NCBI GenBank assembly: GCA_027854065.1
Contig: JAQGEF010000003.1
Location: 227,458 to 291,457 of the forward strand
Direction: 5' to 3'
DNA from: Polluticaenibacter yanchengensis
GTDB taxonomy: Bacteria > Bacteroidota > Bacteroidia > Chitinophagales > Chitinophagaceae
Length of the DNA: 64,000 bases
The notes beneath the pieces were generated by a model. It searched no databases, was not told the origin of the DNA, and saw only the letters and a program-made list of their open reading frames with translations. The translations under genes and the position numbers were made by a program. Position 1 is the stretch's first letter, and each line of letters begins with the position of its first letter. Shown piece after piece: positions 61,578-64,000 of this stretch.

Positions 61578-61617
61578 AATAGACTGCCCCCAAAAAGTTA
61601 GACACTAATTGGGGGCA
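61578..61617 (-). terminator. Terminator of fbp, IS-end-like
   Basis: TGCCCCCAA (61585-61593) pairs with TTGGGGGCA (61609-61617). On the minus strand it follows the fbp stop by 3 bp and is followed by GTCTATTTTTTT. The plus-strand sequence CTGCCCCCAAAAAGTTAGAC looks like an IS3-family terminal inverted repeat (see findings). Confidence 0.75.
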
Positions 61618-61620
61618 TTT

Positions 61621-62643
61621 TTATGATTTCAAATCAAGTTTTAAATGTTCTTCCAGTTCCGCCATCATATTTTTGCTACCTATAAACAGAGGTGTTCGTT
61701 GGTGCAGTTCTGTTGGTTGAATATCCAGTACGTTCATTTCGCCATTGGTAGCATATCCGCCACATACCTGGTATATAAATGCCATTGGATTACATTCGTA
61801 TAATAAACGCAACTTACCGTTTGGTTTGCTCATAGTGCCCGGGTACATGAAAATACCACCTTTTATCAGGTTTCTATGGATATCTGCCACCATACTGCCG
61901 ATGTAACGTTCTGTATATGGGCCACCGTTATCCTTTGTTTTACGTTCGCAGGCTTTCAGGTAACTTTTTACGCCCTCACTGAATCCCAGGTAATTACCAT
62001 AGTTGGCACTGTAGAATTTACCGTTATCAGGACATTTCAGGTTTGGATGGCTTAAACAGAACTCCCCGATAGTAGGATCTAGTGTAAAGCCGTTCATACC
62101 TCGTTTAGTACCATATATTAGCATGGTACTGCTACCGTAAATAACATAACCTGCTGCTACAATCCTGTTACCCGGTTGTAAAAAGTCCTCAATAGTTACT
62201 GGTGTGCCTAATGGTGTTACTCTTTTTAATACAGAGAAAATGGTACCAATGCTCACTCCAACATCAATATTGCCGCTACCATCCAACGGGTCCATTAATA
62301 ATACATACTTGCTGTTGTTAGAAATGGGATCGTCAAAAATTACAATGTCATCATTCTCTTCACTACCTACACCCGCGCAATAAATGCTGTGATTTAGCAG
62401 GTCAATAAATGTGCGGTTGGCAATGTCGTCCAACTTTTGAACTTCTTCGCCCTGTACATTTTCGGTGCCCAGTGCTCCCAGGATATCTGAAAGCCCGGCA
62501 CGGTTTACCTGTGAATTAATTTTTTTGCAAGCTAAACCAATACTACGCATTAAACCACTCAATTCTCCGGTAGCATGAGGTACTGTCCTTAGTTCGTAAA
62601 TGGTAAACTCATCTAAGGTCATTAATTTTCTTGGATGTAACAT
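61621..62643 (-). CDS. fbp: Fructose-1,6-bisphosphatase, class 1
   Basis: 340 residues, the usual class 1 length. It hydrolyses fructose-1,6-bisphosphate in gluconeogenesis. Landmarks are ENVQGEEVQKLDDIAN, the metal-site loops GSEENDDIVIF and LLMDPLDGSGNIDVGVS, then ERYIGSMVADIHRNLIKGG and the C-terminal PTELHQRTPLFIGS. It has its own terminator, and the DUF3667 gene follows upstream on the same strand after 138 bp. Confidence 0.97.
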   Translation of the reverse strand: MLHPRKLMTLDEFTIYELRTVPHATGELSGLMRSIGLACKKINSQVNRAGLSDILGALGTENVQGEEVQKLDDIANRTFIDLLNHSIYCAGVGSEENDDIVIFDDPISNNSKYVLLMDPLDGSGNIDVGVSIGTIFSVLKRVTPLGTPVTIEDFLQPGNRIVAAGYVIYGSSTMLIYGTKRGMNGFTLDPTIGEFCLSHPNLKCPDNGKFYSANYGNYLGFSEGVKSYLKACERKTKDNGGPYTERYIGSMVADIHRNLIKGGIFMYPGTMSKPNGKLRLLYECNPMAFIYQVCGGYATNGEMNVLDIQPTELHQRTPLFIGSKNMMAELEEHLKLDLKS

Positions 62644-62781
62644 ATGTTTCGAATGTCGTTTTTTAGTTATTAGTTTTCCCGGTATTCAGTTTATGCTGTT
62701 AAACGTTCCCAAAAGTATTGTTTAGGATTTATATAAAAAAACATTTGAAGCCGGATTTATATTCAGGAATACAAGTAGTAG

Positions 62782-63498
62782 CTATTGTTTTATAAAAGAA
62801 TCTATTAGAAGACCACTGAAAGACGCTATTATTGAAAAGGAAAACATACCTATTAGATAGGCGGCCAATGCTTTGAAATAGTTGACTGGTTTCGACTTGT
62901 CGAAGAATTGAACAATCGCCCAGGAACAGTATAGCATTCCTATAACAGCACCTGTTTGCATCAGGCTTATTTTAGTAATACCTTGTAATACTGCAAACAG
63001 GGAATAGATTAACATCGTCATTCCCATAATGAAACATAAGAGAATGGTTATTTCAAAAATATTGTATTGGTATTTTTTGAAAAACAATTTTAAAAAAAAA
63101 GCAATAAAAATACCCATTATGATATTGGCGTACCCGTAATGTCCCTGAATCCACTTAAAAATAGCTGTGGTAGCTTTCCCGGTATTTTGTACCGATAGGT
63201 AACCTTCATCTACGTGGAAGAAATGGCTGATAATTGTATAAATCAGGGAGGTTACAACCAGGAATATAATTGGTTTAACCAAGCGTGAACGGTTATTGGT
63301 TAAAAACTCATTGATACTTTTGCCCGGCTTAATTACAAGCTCCTTTACGGTATAAAAAAAACCTTTTTCCAGGTGCAGTATATGATTGATCTCATGCGTA
63401 ATATAGTGGGCGTCTATCCGTTTTAATTGAGCCGGATGGCCACAGTTAGAGCAAAAATGACCGTTAATTTCTTCTTTACAGTTATTGCAGTGAACCAC
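62782..63498 (-). CDS. DUF3667 membrane protein with N-terminal zinc ribbon
   Basis: 238 residues. The N-terminus has a zinc ribbon: C4, C7, C16 and C19 (VHCNNCKEEINGHFCSNCG). A charged link containing GFFYTVKELVIKPGKSINEF then leads to about five membrane segments (about 75-92, 122-138, 146-166, 181-200 and 210-235). DUF3667 is common in Bacteroidota and has no known function. Transcribed alone. Confidence 0.82.
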   Translation of the reverse strand: MVHCNNCKEEINGHFCSNCGHPAQLKRIDAHYITHEINHILHLEKGFFYTVKELVIKPGKSINEFLTNNRSRLVKPIIFLVVTSLIYTIISHFFHVDEGYLSVQNTGKATTAIFKWIQGHYGYANIIMGIFIAFFLKLFFKKYQYNIFEITILLCFIMGMTMLIYSLFAVLQGITKISLMQTGAVIGMLYCSWAIVQFFDKSKPVNYFKALAAYLIGMFSFSIIASFSGLLIDSFIKQ

Positions 63499-63755
63499 TT
63501 TAAATGTGTCTTTTTATTTGTTTAATTGTCTAAATATTAACTTTTCAAATGTACAGAAAGGAATGATATGAATTCCTGAGCAAAAATTATTTTATTGTAG
63601 TTGATATTTTTCCGGCTTATTATTTAAGAAAGATAATAGTATTACAAATGTCCAAAGGCTGCGGGACAATGTCATTTAGCTAAGGATATACTAGAAATAA
63701 GAAAGCCATTGAAAGTCGAACTTTGTTTTTTCTCACAAAATTCAGTTCAACTACA

Positions 63756-64000
63756 ATGGCTTTTGCAAATCTAAAGGTTCTCGAAGAATTTATTGAAACA
63801 ATAAAATATGTTTCATCAGACCCAACTCTAATGAAATCAATGCTTAAGAAGAAAAGCGCATTTAGTCGTAAAAGTAAATTAAGCTTTGAAACGTCTACAT
63901 TTTTGATTCTTAGCATGTTAAAACGGTCTTTAAATATTGAGATTGATCATTTCACAGAAGCCTTAAACCTTCCAGAAGAATTGTGCTTTACTAAAAGTGC
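63756..64000 (+). mobile_element. IS4-family transposase gene, 5' part (cut by window edge)
   Basis: An open frame begins at ATG 63756 and runs off the right edge (81 codons). It reads MAFANLKVLEEFIETIKYVS, then FSRKSKLSFETSTFLILSML and KRSLNIEIDHFTEALNLPEE. This matches the N-terminal region of IS4-type DDE transposases common in Bacteroidota (F.RKSKL.F pattern). Upstream at 63703 and 63753 there is GCCATTG/CAATGGC in inverted orientation, and the 5' end of the element may lie near 63660-63685 (GACAATGTCATTTAGCTAAGG). The catalytic DDE residues are beyond the window. Confidence 0.7.

Noticed and set aside
63680-63916. Minus-strand ORF of 78 codons at the right edge
   Set aside because: Antisense to the start of the IS4-type transposase.

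Overview
The window reads as a stretch of chromosome from a member of the Bacteroidota, most likely of the Chitinophagaceae type (inference). The reasons are an AT-rich sequence, sigma-ABfr-style promoters (TTTG, then TAnnTTTG) in front of dnaN, rnpB, ssrA and tRNA-His, a tmRNA tag ending YAMAA, and typical families: DUF5703, DUF1800/DUF1501 pair, DUF3667, LuxE-like synthetase, TonB receptor with carboxypeptidase-like N-terminus. The content is mostly housekeeping and amino-acid metabolism. No prophage, CRISPR array or complete mobile element is seen; one IS4-type transposase starts at the right edge.

Layout. 1-6 kb: an ABC exporter pair, a secreted DUF5703 glycosidase-like protein and ilvA, all on the minus strand. 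6-13 kb: a histidine/aromatic ammonia-lyase, a broken DUF1016 nuclease remnant, an OmpA-like lipoprotein, rarA, a membrane protein and a nucleoside transporter. 13-24 kb: S4 protein plus SPFH protein, a 2H phosphoesterase, tRNA-His, DUF445, accA, dapA, a methyltransferase, a class III aminotransferase beside a LuxE-like acyl-protein synthetase, a lipoprotein, an M42 peptidase and an azurin. 24-31 kb: DUF1800/DUF1501 pair, ABC-F protein, recX and dnaN. 31-40 kb: a three-gene TonB receptor operon, dps, ssrA (tmRNA), a stand-alone nDsbD domain with dsbD, purE and lysC. 40-53 kb: rnpB (RNase P RNA), a beta-helix protein, a SAM hydrolase-corA-nudix-ispF-nudix operon, an L,D-transpeptidase, ccmB and an ATP-grasp-like protein. 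53-64 kb: ChaN, a thioredoxin-fold lipoprotein, a MerR regulator with a long acidic N-terminus, a 38-residue membrane peptide, a sirtuin, leuC-leuD-cimA, fbp, DUF3667 and the IS4 transposase.

The pathways overlap: ilvA (from threonine) and leuCD plus the citramalate-synthase-like gene (from pyruvate) can both supply 2-oxobutyrate for isoleucine, and lysC and dapA feed lysine/diaminopimelate. The synthase after leuD matches the citramalate-synthase specificity residues at identical positions (R16, D17, L81, L104, Y144), so it is better called cimA than leuA.

The least explained signal is a set of dispersed, hairpin-forming intergenic repeats. I can group them into three families: B (3 copies), C (4 copies) and D (3 copies of a 20-bp core). 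They sit between leuC and leuD, against the broken DUF1016 gene, at the recX stop codon and elsewhere. Other points of interest are the nDsbD/DsbD split of redox cysteines, the acidic MerR, and several start-codon corrections supported by promoter positions.
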